Source: an uncultured Thermanaerothrix sp. (GTDB taxonomy: Bacteria > Chloroflexota > Anaerolineae > Anaerolineales > Anaerolineaceae). Taken from it: a stretch of DNA of 64,000 nt. The position numbers and the translations under genes were made by a program. The notes under the pieces were generated by a model. It was not told the DNA's origin. It did not search any database and saw only the letters and a list, made by a program, of their open reading frames with translations. Location: the NCBI RefSeq assembly GCF_938028735.1, contig NZ_CALIMF010000002.1:434001-498000 (forward strand), given 5' to 3'. Shown one piece after another: positions 39,164-51,270 of this stretch; the first letter of the stretch is position 1; each line of letters opens with the position of its first letter.

Positions 39164-40367
39164 CCTTATCCGGCTCCTCAACCCCAACCGCTTCCAAGGC
39201 AAGCACCTCCTCCAGTGTCTCAACCACCCGATCCAGTTGAGCCTCACGGATTACCAGAGGCGGCAAAAAACGAATCACATTGAGCCCCGCCGAAAGGGCC
39301 AGTACTCCCCGCTCTTGCATCAGGCTCAAGTAGGGAGCTACTTTTTGTTTCAACTCCACACCCACCATTAGCCCTAGGCCGCGCACTTCACGGATGAGAG
39401 GTGAGCGAATCTGACGGAGGCGCTCCATAAAATAGGCGCCCTTACGAGCGGCTTGAGCCGGCAAGTCTTCACGTTGTAAAATGCGTAGAGTTGCCCGCGC
39501 GGCGGCACAGGCCAAGGGATTGCCACCAAAGGTCGAGCCGTGCAAACCCGGGCTAAGTGCGCGCACCCGCTCGCCCATCAACACAGCCCCCATCGGCAGC
39601 CCACCCGCTAAAGATTTGGCTACACAGAGGAGATCGGGCTGCAAAGCATAATGTTGATAAGCGAACATGCGCCCAGTGCGCCCAAAACCTGTTTGCACCT
39701 CATCAATGATCAGCAAGGCACCACGTTCGCGACACAACGCTTGAACCCCGCGCAGATAATCGGGATGCGCCGGATAGACCCCTCCTTCGCCCTGCACAAT
39801 TTCAAGGATGACCGCCGCCGTATCCTCACTAATCGCGGCTTGCATGGCCTCCAGATTGTTATAAGGCACGTGAACGAAGCCCGGCACCAGCGGCTCGAAT
39901 GGTTCACGGTATTTTTTATTCCAGGTTGCCGAGAGTGCCCCCATCGTTCGGCCATGGAAGCCGCGCATGGTGGCCACAACCTGCTTACGCCCAGTACTGT
40001 AGCGGCTAAATTTAATCGCTGCCTCCACCGCCTCGGTTCCAGAGTTGCAGAAGAACACTCGCTCCAACCCCGGCGTCAGCGCAGTCAATTCCTCCATGAG
40101 TGCTGCCCGCTGATCGTTAAAGAAGGTCTCCGGACAGGTAATCAGGCGCTGGGCCTGCTCAGCAATGGCCCGCGCAATTTCAATCCGCCCGTGTCCCAAA
40201 TTGGCAACCCCTTGCCCGCTGGTGCAATCAATGTAATTCCGTCCCTGCTCATCCCATAACCAGGCCCCTTCCCCCCTCACCAGGGTGATCGGCTGCTTAT
40301 TATAGAGGCCTGAGGTGTGGCGGGCTTCAACGGTTTGTACCGAGTCCATCATCGTCAATGTGTTCAT
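39153..40367 (-). CDS. lysJ: [LysW]-aminoadipate semialdehyde / glutamate semialdehyde aminotransferase
   Basis: A 404-residue class III PLP aminotransferase of the ArgD/LysJ group. FFCNSGTEAVEAAIKFSR binds the cofactor phosphate, IIDEVQTGFGRTG holds the pyridine-ring Asp, and the Schiff-base lysine is in VAKSLAGGLPMGAV. It transaminates the LysW-bound semialdehyde with glutamate. Context with lysW, X, Y, Z and K favours LysJ over a free-acetylornithine ArgD. Confidence 0.9.
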   Translation of the reverse strand: MNTLTMMDSVQTVEARHTSGLYNKQPITLVRGEGAWLWDEQGRNYIDCTSGQGVANLGHGRIEIARAIAEQAQRLITCPETFFNDQRAALMEELTALTPGLERVFFCNSGTEAVEAAIKFSRYSTGRKQVVATMRGFHGRTMGALSATWNKKYREPFEPLVPGFVHVPYNNLEAMQAAISEDTAAVILEIVQGEGGVYPAHPDYLRGVQALCRERGALLIIDEVQTGFGRTGRMFAYQHYALQPDLLCVAKSLAGGLPMGAVLMGERVRALSPGLHGSTFGGNPLACAAARATLRILQREDLPAQAARKGAYFMERLRQIRSPLIREVRGLGLMVGVELKQKVAPYLSLMQERGVLALSAGLNVIRFLPPLVIREAQLDRVVETLEEVLALEAVGVEEPDKDGR

Positions 40368-40389
40368 CGTGTGCTCCTCTCTTTTCCTT

Positions 40390-41220
40390 CTAGGAGGTGA
40401 TCCAAGTACCGGCGCCTTGTAATGCTTTTACCAGTGGTTGCCCTACGCGCCCATCGGCAATGATGACACGCCCCACTCCACCACGCAAAGCCTCCTGCGC
40501 CCCCAGGATCTTCTTCTTCATTCGGCCTTCGGCGTAACCCAGAGCGCGGTCCATCTCCGCCAGGGAAAGGCGCGGGATCAGCGTGCTTTCATCTGGAAAA
40601 GTGCGTAACAATCCCGGCACGCCAGTCAGCAGCACTAACGTAGCCGCCTGCAGGGCTACAGCGATCATAGCGGCTGCGCGGTCAGCATCAACGTTGAGTG
40701 CCTCGCCTTGTGGGCTAAGCGCCAGAGGGGCTACCACCGGTACATATCCCTCCTTGAGCAACAGGCGTAGTAAGCCCACATTGACCGACTCAATGGTCCC
40801 AGTATAATCATCGCGCAGGATTTTTTGTCGGCCATTCTCAATAATGCGAATGGCATCTTTGCGCCGGGCAACCATCAACCGACCATCCAAGCCACTTAAT
40901 CCTAGCGCATTAATGCCCAACGCCTGTAACTGCTCCACTAGCAGGGTATTAACCCGTCCGTTCACCGCTGCCGCAAAGATCTCTAGAGTCTTACGGTCGG
41001 TGTAGCGCGAGGTAAAGCCCGACGGTGAGGTTACAAAACGCGGGGGATAGCCCAACGCTTCTCCCAGTGCATTGGCTTCCGCTGACCCCCCGTGCACCAA
41101 TACCATCTGCCAGCCCTCACGCTGCAAAGCCACTACATCCTGACAAATCGCGGCAAAATCAACCCCTTCAGTGCCCCCTAATTTGACCACGAGGGTTTGC
41201 GAATGCCCATTTCCGTTCAC
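40390..41220 (-). CDS. lysZ: [LysW]-aminoadipate/glutamate kinase
   Basis: A 276-residue amino acid kinase of the ArgB/LysZ family. VVKLGGTEG near the start and VLVHGGSAEANAL bind ATP and substrate; NVDADRAAAMIAVALQA and the Lys-rich RMKKKILGAQEAL complete the site. It phosphorylates the LysW-bound side chain. A GTG at 41220 is chosen because GGAGGAGG lies about seven bases upstream; an ATG at 41244 overlaps the lysY stop and is the alternative. Confidence 0.9.
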   Translation of the reverse strand: MNGNGHSQTLVVKLGGTEGVDFAAICQDVVALQREGWQMVLVHGGSAEANALGEALGYPPRFVTSPSGFTSRYTDRKTLEIFAAAVNGRVNTLLVEQLQALGINALGLSGLDGRLMVARRKDAIRIIENGRQKILRDDYTGTIESVNVGLLRLLLKEGYVPVVAPLALSPQGEALNVDADRAAAMIAVALQAATLVLLTGVPGLLRTFPDESTLIPRLSLAEMDRALGYAEGRMKKKILGAQEALRGGVGRVIIADGRVGQPLVKALQGAGTWITS

Positions 41221-41243
41221 GTGCTTGCCTCCTCCAAACCTCA

Positions 41244-42278
41244 TTAAATGGGATGCAATCCAGGAAACGTTAGCCCCAGGGTCTCATCCAGCCCCAGCAT
41301 CAGATTCATACATTGCACAGCGGAACCTGCGGCGCCTTTCATCAGGTTATCCAGGGCACACATGGAAACCACGTGCCCAGTGCGCTCATCCAGTTCAAAG
41401 CCCAGATCGGCATAATTGGAACCCGCCAGGATCTTGGGTTCCGGTACGCGGTAGATGCCTCGCTGCTCTTTGACCAGGCGTAAAAATGGGTTTTCGTTGA
41501 CAACCGCACGATAGGCACGCCATAAATCGCGCTGGTTTACCCCGGGCTTAACCCGAGCGTGGGCTGTCGCTAACGCCCCACGCACCAGATCTACGGCCGT
41601 CATGGTCAGCACAACATTCTCCAATCCCATCTCCTGGATCACCTCTGCCGTGTGGCGATGACCAAAAGGCGAAAAGGTGCGAATAACACCGCTACGCTCT
41701 GGGTGATGGCTTCCAGCATTGCCTTCGGCACCGCCCTCTGAAGACCCCACCTTGATCTCCACCACTACCGGCTGACTCGTATCCAACAATTCGGAACGTA
41801 TCAGGGGCCAAAGCGCTAGATTGGCGGCAGTGGCGTTACACCCCACGCCACTAGCATAATGGGCACCTCGCAGTTCACTACGATGGAGTTCAGGCAGGCC
41901 GTAGACGAAACGTCCTAGCCAGTGCGGTGCTGCGTGCGGCGCCCCGTACCAGTACTCATAGTCTTCGGCGCGCTTAAGGCGGAAATCGGCAGAGAGATCA
42001 ATGATATAGGTCGCTCGACTGGCCAGATGGTCGATCTGGTGTTGTGCCTCCCCATGCGGAAGGGCCAAAAAGAGGACATCCACCGCTTCAAGCTGGGCAG
42101 GGTCGCTGAACTTGAGCGAGGTGCGTTTGCGCAGGTTGGGATGGACCTGGTAGACATACTCACCCAGATGGCGACGTGAAGTCACCTGCACCACCTCGAC
42201 TTCGGGATGCTCTAGAAGCAGACGCAAGACCTCGCCGCCGGCATAGCCAGAAGCCCCAATAACGGCCGCGCGGATCAT
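41244..42278 (-). CDS. lysY: [LysW]-aminoadipyl/glutamyl phosphate reductase
   Basis: A 344-residue NADPH-dependent reductase of the ArgC/LysY family. The N-terminal [21 protein letters not shown] is the nucleotide-binding loop, and the catalytic Cys is in [29 protein letters not shown] lies in the substrate loop. It converts the LysW-bound acyl phosphate to the semialdehyde. Its start overlaps the end of lysX by four bases. Confidence 0.91.
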   Translation of the reverse strand: MIRAAVIGASGYAGGEVLRLLLEHPEVEVVQVTSRRHLGEYVYQVHPNLRKRTSLKFSDPAQLEAVDVLFLALPHGEAQHQIDHLASRATYIIDLSADFRLKRAEDYEYWYGAPHAAPHWLGRFVYGLPELHRSELRGAHYASGVGCNATAANLALWPLIRSELLDTSQPVVVEIKVGSSEGGAEGNAGSHHPERSGVIRTFSPFGHRHTAEVIQEMGLENVVLTMTAVDLVRGALATAHARVKPGVNQRDLWRAYRAVVNENPFLRLVKEQRGIYRVPEPKILAGSNYADLGFELDERTGHVVSMCALDNLMKGAAGSAVQCMNLMLGLDETLGLTFPGLHPI

Positions 42279-43156
42279 GCCAGCACCCCCACACGCTGGC
42301 GCGCTACGGCCAGCACATAATCCACAATCATGCCCGGAATATCCACACCCGTGGTGGGCACCGTGGTGTGAAATTCCATTGTATGATTAATCTCATTGAC
42401 CAACAAACCCCGCTCAGGGTGCTCCAGAATATCAATGGCTAATACCCCACCACCTACGGCTGCCGCCGCCCGCCCACAGAGTTCTTCAAGCTCTGAGGTA
42501 ATCGGGCAAACTTCCCCCTGACCACCCCGCGCCGTGTTGGTGATCCAGTGCTCTGACTTGCGGTAAATCGCTGCTACCGTGCGATCACCCAGCACAAAGG
42601 CCCGAATATCGCGCCCCGGCTTCTCAATGTACTCCTGGATGTAAAAAATCTGATGCTGATAAGAGCCCAGGACTTCCTTGTGCTCTAGAATGGCCTCCGC
42701 TGCATCGCGGTCGTTTATCTTTGAAAGCAGGCGTCCCCATGAACCCACCACCGGCTTGAGCACCACTGGATACCCCAGTTGCTCAATGGCCTCCAGCGCC
42801 GCCTCCGCCGTAAAAGCCACCACCGTGCGTGGTTGTGGGATGCCGGCACGCGTCAGTGCCGCGCTGGTTGCCAGCTTGTCACCGCACACCTCGGCTACCG
42901 CTGCGGTGTTCACCGTTGGGATGCCCCAAGCATTAAGCACCCGCAGGGCATACAGGCCTCGCGCGTAACTGATACTGCGCTCCAAAATGGCATCGTACTG
43001 GAGCCACGGGCCAGGGTTATCCAGATCGAAGTGGACAAAGCGGTCGTCCAGACGCTCATAATCCACACCGCGCTGTTCAAGCGCCGCAAAAATCCACTTC
43101 TCCTCTACCCGTAAACGCGAATAGAGCACGCCAATTCGCAAACGACGATGGTTCAT
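42275..43156 (-). CDS. lysX: [LysW]-aminoadipate (or glutamate) ligase
   Basis: A 293-residue ATP-grasp ligase of the RimK/LysX family. [14 protein letters not shown] near the start, [19 protein letters not shown] (ATP-binding) and [13 protein letters not shown] (metal-binding) are visible. It joins the amino group of alpha-aminoadipate to the C-terminal glutamate of LysW. Some homologues also or instead take glutamate for ornithine synthesis, and I cannot tell from the sequence alone. The ATG at 43156 is preferred to an in-frame start at 43174. Confidence 0.9.
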   Translation of the reverse strand: MNHRRLRIGVLYSRLRVEEKWIFAALEQRGVDYERLDDRFVHFDLDNPGPWLQYDAILERSISYARGLYALRVLNAWGIPTVNTAAVAEVCGDKLATSAALTRAGIPQPRTVVAFTAEAALEAIEQLGYPVVLKPVVGSWGRLLSKINDRDAAEAILEHKEVLGSYQHQIFYIQEYIEKPGRDIRAFVLGDRTVAAIYRKSEHWITNTARGGQGEVCPITSELEELCGRAAAAVGGGVLAIDILEHPERGLLVNEINHTMEFHTTVPTTGVDIPGMIVDYVLAVARQRVGVLA

Positions 43157-43189
43157 CGGTACACCTCGCAACAAGCAAGTTGGTGGGGC

Positions 43190-43360
43190 TTATTCGCCCC
43201 AATCTTCGGCTTCCATGGGCGCTAATTCGAGGGTAAACGGCTCTAATGAGGTCACCTCAAGATCAACCCCACAGTCGGGGCAGACCAAGATCTCACCCAA
43301 CTGAACCTCTTCGTTCACCTCGATTAAGGCTTCACATTCAGGGCAATGTGTGGACATCAT
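43190..43360 (-). CDS. lysW: Amino-group carrier protein LysW
   Basis: A 56-residue acidic protein. It has two zinc-binding pairs, C6-P-E-C9 and C27-P-D-C30, and ends in EDWGE, the defining C-terminal motif of LysW. The last Glu carries the growing lysine (or ornithine) intermediate as an amide, protecting its amino group. AAAGGAGG lies six bases before the ATG at 43360 (a second ATG follows at once). It sits between argH and lysX in the operon, exactly where the carrier is needed. Confidence 0.95.
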   Translation of the reverse strand: MMSTHCPECEALIEVNEEVQLGEILVCPDCGVDLEVTSLEPFTLELAPMEAEDWGE

Positions 43361-43392
43361 CGTGTACCTCCTTTTGAGAAATTTAAGTTCAA

Positions 43393-44838
43393 CTAAGATC
43401 CAGAAGTGCGTTCATCGCGCACGTTCTCGCTCCTATCCAGGATCACACGCCGTGCCAATACCGCTTGTGCCGCGCGAAGTTGTGCGCTGACCGCCAGTGG
43501 GCCGCTTCCTCCGCTCAAATTGCGCCGGGCCAGGCTGTGACGTGGCTCCAGAATCGCCAGCGCGTGTTCATCCAGCAATGGATGAATGGCTTGCAACGCC
43601 TCTCGGTCCAGGGTGTCCAGACTCCGCCCTCGCGCCAACGCCAGGCGCACAGCCTGCCCCACCACAGCATGTGCCTCACGGAAAGGCAACCCCTGCTCAA
43701 CCAGATAATCCGCCAGGTCAGTAGCCATGAGCTCGGCGCTAACCGCTGCTTGCAAGCGCTCCGGCTTGACCCGTAGGGCACGCAACGCGGCCGCCAGCAC
43801 AGGTAGAACGCCGAGCAGAGTATCCATAGCCCCAAACACTTGGGCTTTATCCTCCTGAAGGTCCTTGTTATAAGCCAGCGGCAACCCCTTAAGCACGGTC
43901 ATCAGTGCAGTCAAGTGTCCCAACAGGGTGCCGGCTTTTGCGCGAGTTAACTCGAACAGGTCGGGGTTTTTCTTCTGAGGCATTAGACTGGAACCTGTTG
44001 CAAAGGCATCAGGAATCTCCAGAAAACCAAACTCCTGGCTGCAGAAGAGGATGACCATCTCGGCCAACTGGCTGAGGTGAATGCCCAACATGGCCGCCAC
44101 AAAGAGAAATTCCGCTGCAAAATCGCGGTCAGCCACTGCATCCAGGCTGTTGGGAGCTGCAGCTAGAAAACCCAGACGCTGCGCCAGGTGCTCCCGATCA
44201 ATCGGAAAGCCCGAGCCGGCTAGCGCCGCTGCCCCCATGGGCATGACCGCTACGCGCGGGTAAAGATCTCCCAGGCGCTGGCGGTCGCGCTCCAGCGGCC
44301 AAAAGTACGCTAACCACCAGTGCGCTAACAAGATTGGTTGAGCGCGCTGTAAATGGGTATAGCCCGGCAAGTAGAGGTCCGCGCTGGCCTCGGCCTGTTC
44401 CACCAAGGCTTTTTGCACCTCTATCAGCGCTGTTTCCAGGTGACACAGTTGCTCCATCAGCCAGAGGCGCGCATCGGTGGCTACCAGATCATTTCGGCTG
44501 CGTCCAGTTGCAATCTTACCCCCCAAGGGGCCCACCAACTCGCGCAAACGACGCTCAACCGCCGTGTGGATGTCCTCATCTGTCGGCTGGAACACAAAGA
44601 CCCCTGATCGAAACTCCTGCTCGAGCAATTCCAGACCCGCTACCAGGGCGGCGCGTTCGGCAGCACTTAACACCCCTGCCTCCTCTAACGCCTCAGCCCA
44701 GGCCCGATTGACACGCACATCTGCTAGCGCCAGGCGCCGATCCACGTGCAGAGAGGCGTTCAGCGTCCAGGCCGCTGCATCCATGGGCTGTTCAAAGCGC
44801 CCGGCCCACAGCGGAGAAGAAGCAGAAGTCTCATCCAT
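43393..44838 (-). CDS. argH: Argininosuccinate lyase
   Basis: A 481-residue member of the fumarase/aspartase superfamily. ATGRSRNDLVATDARLW, GYTHLQRAQPILLAHW and the signature GSSLMPQKKNPD are present. It splits argininosuccinate into arginine and fumarate. The ATG at 44838 has GGGAG upstream and lies 23 bases after the argG stop; the frame opens earlier with a TTG at 44865. It links arginine synthesis to the LysW genes that follow in the same operon. Confidence 0.95.
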   Translation of the reverse strand: MDETSASSPLWAGRFEQPMDAAAWTLNASLHVDRRLALADVRVNRAWAEALEEAGVLSAAERAALVAGLELLEQEFRSGVFVFQPTDEDIHTAVERRLRELVGPLGGKIATGRSRNDLVATDARLWLMEQLCHLETALIEVQKALVEQAEASADLYLPGYTHLQRAQPILLAHWWLAYFWPLERDRQRLGDLYPRVAVMPMGAAALAGSGFPIDREHLAQRLGFLAAAPNSLDAVADRDFAAEFLFVAAMLGIHLSQLAEMVILFCSQEFGFLEIPDAFATGSSLMPQKKNPDLFELTRAKAGTLLGHLTALMTVLKGLPLAYNKDLQEDKAQVFGAMDTLLGVLPVLAAALRALRVKPERLQAAVSAELMATDLADYLVEQGLPFREAHAVVGQAVRLALARGRSLDTLDREALQAIHPLLDEHALAILEPRHSLARRNLSGGSGPLAVSAQLRAAQAVLARRVILDRSENVRDERTSGS

Positions 44839-44861
44839 GCCAGAACTCCCGGTCAAAGCGT

Positions 44862-46121
44862 TCAATCCCGTTTGAAGCGACTGTAATCCGGCTTGGGCAT
44901 CTCCAGTCCTGAAACCGGCAAACCATTTAGCGCACGCACTTTCAGCGGCAGACCAAACAGATTGATGAACCCTTTGGCATCCGATTGGTTGTAAACATCG
45001 TCCTGCCCGAATGTCGCAAAGTCCTCGCGATACAGACTGAAAGGACTGGTGCGACCCGCCACAATGATATTGCCTTTGTAAAGTTTGAGGCGTACAGTAC
45101 CGGTCACCGGGCCCTGGGTACTATCCACGAAGGCATCCAAGGCTTCGCGCAAAGGTGAGAACCACATGCCGCTGTACACTAGTTCAGCGTATTTGAGCGC
45201 CACTAAATCTTTGAAATGTAGCGTGTCGCGATCCAGAACCAACGATTCTAATTCGCGGTGAGCCGCCATGAGAATGGTACCTCCGGGCGTCTCATACACC
45301 CCACGCGATTTCATTCCCACTAAACGGCTCTCCACCAGGTCTACGCGTCCAATACCATGATGCCCGCCCACCGCATTGAGGTGATTAATGATCTGAGCAG
45401 GCGACATGCTCACCCCGTTAACCGCCACGGGCGTCCCAGATTCGAAAGAAATCTCAATATACTCTGGCTCGTCGGGCGCACTCTCAGGAGAGGTTGAGAT
45501 TAAGTACATCCCTTCTTCCGGTTCATTCCATGGGTCTTCCAGCGGACCACCTTCATGGGAAAGGTGCCATAAGTTGCGGTCGCGGCTGTAAATGGACTTC
45601 TCGGTAGCCGTCACCGGAATATTGCGCTCGCGGGCATAGCGGATGGCATCCTGGCGCGAGCGGATCTCCCATTCGCGCCAGGGAGCAATCACCTTCAGAC
45701 GCGGATCCAAGGCCATGTAGGTCAACTCAAAACGCACCTGATCATTTCCTTTGCCGGTTGCCCCATGCGCCACCGCATCTGCACCAACCTCATGAGCCAC
45801 ATCCACCTGGTGTTTAGCAATGAGGGGCCGCGCAATGGATGTGCCCAGTAGATACTTACGCTCGTAAACAGCCCCGGCCCTCAGCACACGGAACAGGTAA
45901 TCGCGCGCAAATTCTTCTTTCAGATCACGGATGATCAAACGGCTGGCACCACTACGCAATGCCTTCTCTTCCAGGCCTTCTAGTTCCTCGCCCTGACCAA
46001 TGTCCGCGGTGAAGCAAACCACTTCACACCCGTAATTTTCACGTAGCCAGGGCACAATGACTGAGGTATCCAGTCCCCCTGAATAGGCCAGCACAACTCG
46101 TTTGACTTGCGCTTTTACCAT
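44862..46121 (-). CDS. argG: Argininosuccinate synthase
   Basis: A 419-residue ATP-dependent ligase joining citrulline and aspartate. The N-terminal [15 protein letters not shown] is the P-loop; [14 protein letters not shown] and [13 protein letters not shown] are further family motifs. The ATG at 46121 has AGGAGG five bases upstream; an in-frame GTG at 46124 is too close to it. It is the first structural gene of a minus-strand operon that continues through argH, lysW, X, Y, Z, J and K. A leader peptide and attenuator precede it. Confidence 0.96.
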   Translation of the reverse strand: MVKAQVKRVVLAYSGGLDTSVIVPWLRENYGCEVVCFTADIGQGEELEGLEEKALRSGASRLIIRDLKEEFARDYLFRVLRAGAVYERKYLLGTSIARPLIAKHQVDVAHEVGADAVAHGATGKGNDQVRFELTYMALDPRLKVIAPWREWEIRSRQDAIRYARERNIPVTATEKSIYSRDRNLWHLSHEGGPLEDPWNEPEEGMYLISTSPESAPDEPEYIEISFESGTPVAVNGVSMSPAQIINHLNAVGGHHGIGRVDLVESRLVGMKSRGVYETPGGTILMAAHRELESLVLDRDTLHFKDLVALKYAELVYSGMWFSPLREALDAFVDSTQGPVTGTVRLKLYKGNIIVAGRTSPFSLYREDFATFGQDDVYNQSDAKGFINLFGLPLKVRALNGLPVSGLEMPKPDYSRFKRD

Positions 46122-46145
46122 CACGTCCTCCTGAGGATATAAGAT

Positions 46146-46176
46146 AAAACCCCTCCTTGCGGGAAGGAGGGGTTTT
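46146..46176 (-). terminator. Attenuator terminator upstream of argG
   Basis: On the minus strand a 13-pair stem (AAAACCCCTCCTT with AAGGAGGGGTTTT) and a five-base loop CCCGC are followed by a short T-rich tail. It lies in the argG leader, after the Arg-rich leader peptide. Its promoter-proximal arm and loop (46159-46178) can instead pair with 46224-46241. Confidence 0.85.
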
Positions 46177-46241
46177 TTGGGCTGGTGTTAGGATTCAACG
46201 ACTCAACAGGTTAGCCAAACAACAAAACCCTGCCTTCCCGC
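46159..46241 (-). promoter_or_regulatory. Antiterminator pairing in the argG leader
   Basis: The leader RNA segment from 46241 to 46224 (GCGGGAAGGCAGGGTTTT) can form about 17 base pairs with 46178 to 46159, with one bulged base on each side. That pairing consumes the first arm and loop of the terminator. The upstream strand lies inside the leader-peptide reading frame, just after its Arg-Thr-Arg-Arg codons, so ribosome position would decide which structure forms. Confidence 0.75.
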
Positions 46242-46300
46242 GCAGAGGTGGGCTTTGGACGACGGGTACGTGGCAGGGTGAAGAACGTCTGGCTAAACAT
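46211..46300 (-). CDS. Arginine-rich leader peptide of the argG-lysK operon
   Basis: A 29-codon frame from ATG 46300 to TAA 46211. It encodes five arginines, three of them in the run RTRR at codons 11-14 (46270-46259), and two more at codons 21 and 24. There is no ribosome binding site; the ATG lies eight bases after the -10 box, so the message is nearly leaderless. An uncharged tRNA-Arg would stall the ribosome at RTRR and leave the antiterminator strand free. The frame is too short for a normal gene and fits an attenuation leader. Confidence 0.78.
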   Translation of the reverse strand: MFSQTFFTLPRTRRPKPTSAREGRVLLFG

Positions 46301-46308
46301 TGGGCATA

Positions 46309-46337
46309 AATTTACTACGCAGTTGTGTGACTGTCAA
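46309..46337 (-). promoter_or_regulatory. Promoter of the argG-lysK operon
   Basis: On the minus strand TTGACA (46337-46332) and TAAATT (46314-46309) are spaced by 17 bases. Transcription would begin near 46302, almost at the leader-peptide ATG. The -35 box is about 31 bases from that of the divergent hcs promoter. Confidence 0.8.
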
Positions 46338-46368
46338 GAGCTTTTTCGGATTTTTTAAGGTTAAATTC

Positions 46369-46397
46369 TTGACAAAATCGGCTCGATTCCCTATAAT
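46369..46397 (+). promoter_or_regulatory. Consensus promoter of the homocitrate synthase operon
   Basis: TTGACA (46369-46374) and TATAAT (46392-46397) match the consensus at every base with 17-base spacing. Transcription would begin near 46404, about five bases before the leader-peptide ATG. Confidence 0.9.
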
Positions 46398-46408
46398 CGC
46401 GCCCAATC

Positions 46409-48985
<2,577 letters not shown>

Positions 48986-49009
48986 GCTAGCCTATCCCCG
49001 GAGGAAACC

Positions 49010-49501
49010 ATGGCACGTATTTGGAAATTCGGCGATAATGTGGATACCGATCAAATTGTTCCTGGCCGTTACGCCCCTTATATGCGTCCCAATGCAGACC
49101 TGGCCTCAGCCGCCTTCATCGAGGCCCGGCCCGATTTTGCCGAGCAAGCGCAGGCGGGGGACATCATTGTTGCGGGGCGCAACTTTGGTTGTGGCTCTTC
49201 GCGAGAGTATGCCGCTGAGGCCCTCAAGAAGCGCGGCATCACCGCCATTGTTGCGGTTTCATTTGCACGCATCTTTTTTCGCAATGCCATCAACCTAGGT
49301 TTACCCCTTTTTGAAGCCCCTGAAGTGGTAGCCGCCGTACAGGACGGTGATCTGGCTACACTGGATCCCCACACCTGGCAGCTTCAAGTAGGCGAGGCAT
49401 ACTGGCAATTGCCCACTCCGCCTCCTTTTTTCCGCCAGATCCTTGACGCCGGTGGTATTGTGGCCTATGTCCAGCGCTATCAGCGCTTTCCTCAAGGGTG
49501 A
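49010..49501 (+). CDS. lysU: Homoaconitase small subunit
   Basis: A 163-residue swivel-domain subunit. It begins with GDNVDTDQIVPGRY and has the substrate-binding GRNFGCGSSREYAAEALK. It completes the dehydratase with the large subunit encoded 24 bases upstream, and GGAGG precedes the ATG. Homoisocitrate dehydrogenase and the aminoadipate aminotransferase needed to finish the upper pathway are not in this window. Confidence 0.9.
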   Translation: MARIWKFGDNVDTDQIVPGRYAPYMRPNADLASAAFIEARPDFAEQAQAGDIIVAGRNFGCGSSREYAAEALKKRGITAIVAVSFARIFFRNAINLGLPLFEAPEVVAAVQDGDLATLDPHTWQLQVGEAYWQLPTPPPFFRQILDAGGIVAYVQRYQRFPQG

Positions 49502-49571
49502 GTCTTAACCAATCCCAATATAGTCGGGGCAGGCCTGAAGGGAAACGCACGCGGGTCTGCCCCGGCCCGAA

Positions 49572-49970
49572 TTACGCAGAGGATTGCTTTTGGGCCAGGC
49601 GTTCTTCGAAACGAGCGCGGTCAATGATGAAACGCTCGTGTTCGCCCTCTGCAATTTTCTCCACTTCATCCCAAGCCTCCACACGGAAGCGCACACGCCG
49701 CCCGTTCACAGCCACCACCTCCGCCCGAAAGCGCACCCGCATTCCCAGTGGTGTAGCGGCCATGTGGCGCACATTGACTAGGGTGCCCACACTCGTCTGA
49801 CCTGCCTCCAGGTGAGAATAAATCGCATGGTGCGCAGTATGCTCCAAATAGGCAATCAGACGCGGTGTACTCAGCACGACCGGGAGTGTATCATCCCCTA
49901 ACGCGCGCGTCGAGTCGCTCTCTTGAACTACGAGGGTCAGTTCGTTGCTCAATCCAGGTTGTAAATTCAT
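49572..49970 (-). CDS. Hotdog-fold thioesterase (FlK-like)
   Basis: A 132-residue hotdog protein resembling the fluoroacetyl-CoA thioesterase family. VVLSTPRLIAYLEHTAHHAI holds the likely active-site region near residues 30-50, SVGTLVNVRHMAATPLGMRV follows, and VRFRVEAWDEVEKIAEGEHERFIID ends the fold. Most such proteins act on unidentified acyl-CoAs. The ATG at 49970 is preferred to a longer frame from 50033. It converges with lysU. Confidence 0.82.
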   Translation of the reverse strand: MNLQPGLSNELTLVVQESDSTRALGDDTLPVVLSTPRLIAYLEHTAHHAIYSHLEAGQTSVGTLVNVRHMAATPLGMRVRFRAEVVAVNGRRVRFRVEAWDEVEKIAEGEHERFIIDRARFEERLAQKQSSA

Positions 49971-50177
49971 TCTCCAGGCTCCCCAATAAGATTTGCTCCC
50001 CGATTTTACCCCGATTTTCACGTCGTTTGACATCAGCGTGGAAGCCCCTTGCTCTCACCGCCCAACCATACGCTATAAAGCTCTCAGCCAATCAGGCCAA
50101 ATTGCCTATATTCAGACAATATATACCCAAATATACTTGTAATATACATTTACGTGTTGAGGAGACCGACTTTTCAT

Positions 50178-51236
50178 ATGCCACGAATTAGTGCCTTTGT
50201 GCTGTACATGCTAGGGATATTTCTTGTCAGCGCCTGCACGATAACTTCGTTCCCATCCACGCCGGGCATGCAAAACCCCCGTTCCTCCACCGCCACACCC
50301 GGCGAGATGACCCTTCGGGGGGATTCTCACGGAATGCGGCCCATCGGGGATAACACAGCCCCCTTAGCAGTCCAAGCGATCGGGGGCCAACCTTTGTCCT
50401 ATCGCTTGGAAAACGGCGTCAAGGTATTTGAACTAACTGCCCAAACGGTGCGCTGGCCAATTTTAGAAGAGGTTCTGGTGACAGCCATGACCTACAACGG
50501 AACTGTCCCGGGTCCAATGATCAAGGTGACCGAGGGCGACCAGGTAAAGGTGGTGTTCACCAACCAATTGGAAGAGCCCACAACGATCCACTGGCATGGT
50601 ATTGAGGTGCCTAATGCCATGGATGGGGTTCCTGGAATAACTCAAGCCCCCATTTTACCCGGTGAGACCTTTACCTACGAATTTGTGGCTAAGCCCGCTG
50701 GAACCTTTATCTATCACTCCCACTATGAAAGCGACCGCCAAGTCAGCGCTGGGCTTTATGGTCCATTTATCATCGAACCTCGCTCTCCTCAACACTCCCA
50801 GCCTGATGTTGATGTTACGCTAATGCTTTCAGAATGGCTAATCCGCGGTGGAGAGACCTACCCCGCAATGCCCATGAGCGGCATGGAGCCGAATTACTTT
50901 ACCATCAATGGGAAGGCCTACCCTGATACCGGAACCCTCCATGTCAAGGTCGGGCAAACCATTCGCCTCCGCTTAATCGGCATCGGGCAGTTTATCCATC
51001 CCATGCACTTACACGGCTTCCCGTTCAAGGTAACGGCAATTGATGGGCATCCTGTGCCAGAGTCAGCCCAGCAAATTATGGATACTCTTAGTGTTGCTCC
51101 TGGTCAGCGCTTCGACATCGAATTTACCCCTACTGAACCCGGCCGATGGATGTTCCACTGCCACATTCTTCACCACACCACCAACAATAATGCAGACCCC
51201 GGGGGGCTCATGATGATCATTGACGTCACCCCTTAA
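50178..51236 (+). CDS. Multicopper oxidase lipoprotein
   Basis: A 352-residue two-cupredoxin-domain oxidase. A signal with lipobox FLVSAC places the lipid-anchored Cys at residue 20. Copper ligands are complete: H138-W-H140, H180-S-H182, H274-P-M-H277-L-H279 and H327-C-H329 with H333 after it, giving type 1, 2 and 3 sites. It is shorter than three-domain laccases. Likely roles are oxidation of Cu(I), Mn(II) or phenolics outside the membrane; it is not the trimeric nitrite reductase pattern as far as visible. An in-frame GTG lies at 50154. Confidence 0.88.
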   Translation: MPRISAFVLYMLGIFLVSACTITSFPSTPGMQNPRSSTATPGEMTLRGDSHGMRPIGDNTAPLAVQAIGGQPLSYRLENGVKVFELTAQTVRWPILEEVLVTAMTYNGTVPGPMIKVTEGDQVKVVFTNQLEEPTTIHWHGIEVPNAMDGVPGITQAPILPGETFTYEFVAKPAGTFIYHSHYESDRQVSAGLYGPFIIEPRSPQHSQPDVDVTLMLSEWLIRGGETYPAMPMSGMEPNYFTINGKAYPDTGTLHVKVGQTIRLRLIGIGQFIHPMHLHGFPFKVTAIDGHPVPESAQQIMDTLSVAPGQRFDIEFTPTEPGRWMFHCHILHHTTNNNADPGGLMMIIDVTP

Positions 51237-51270
51237 ACAAACTAAGAATTCCAACTCGAGGTGAATCCCC

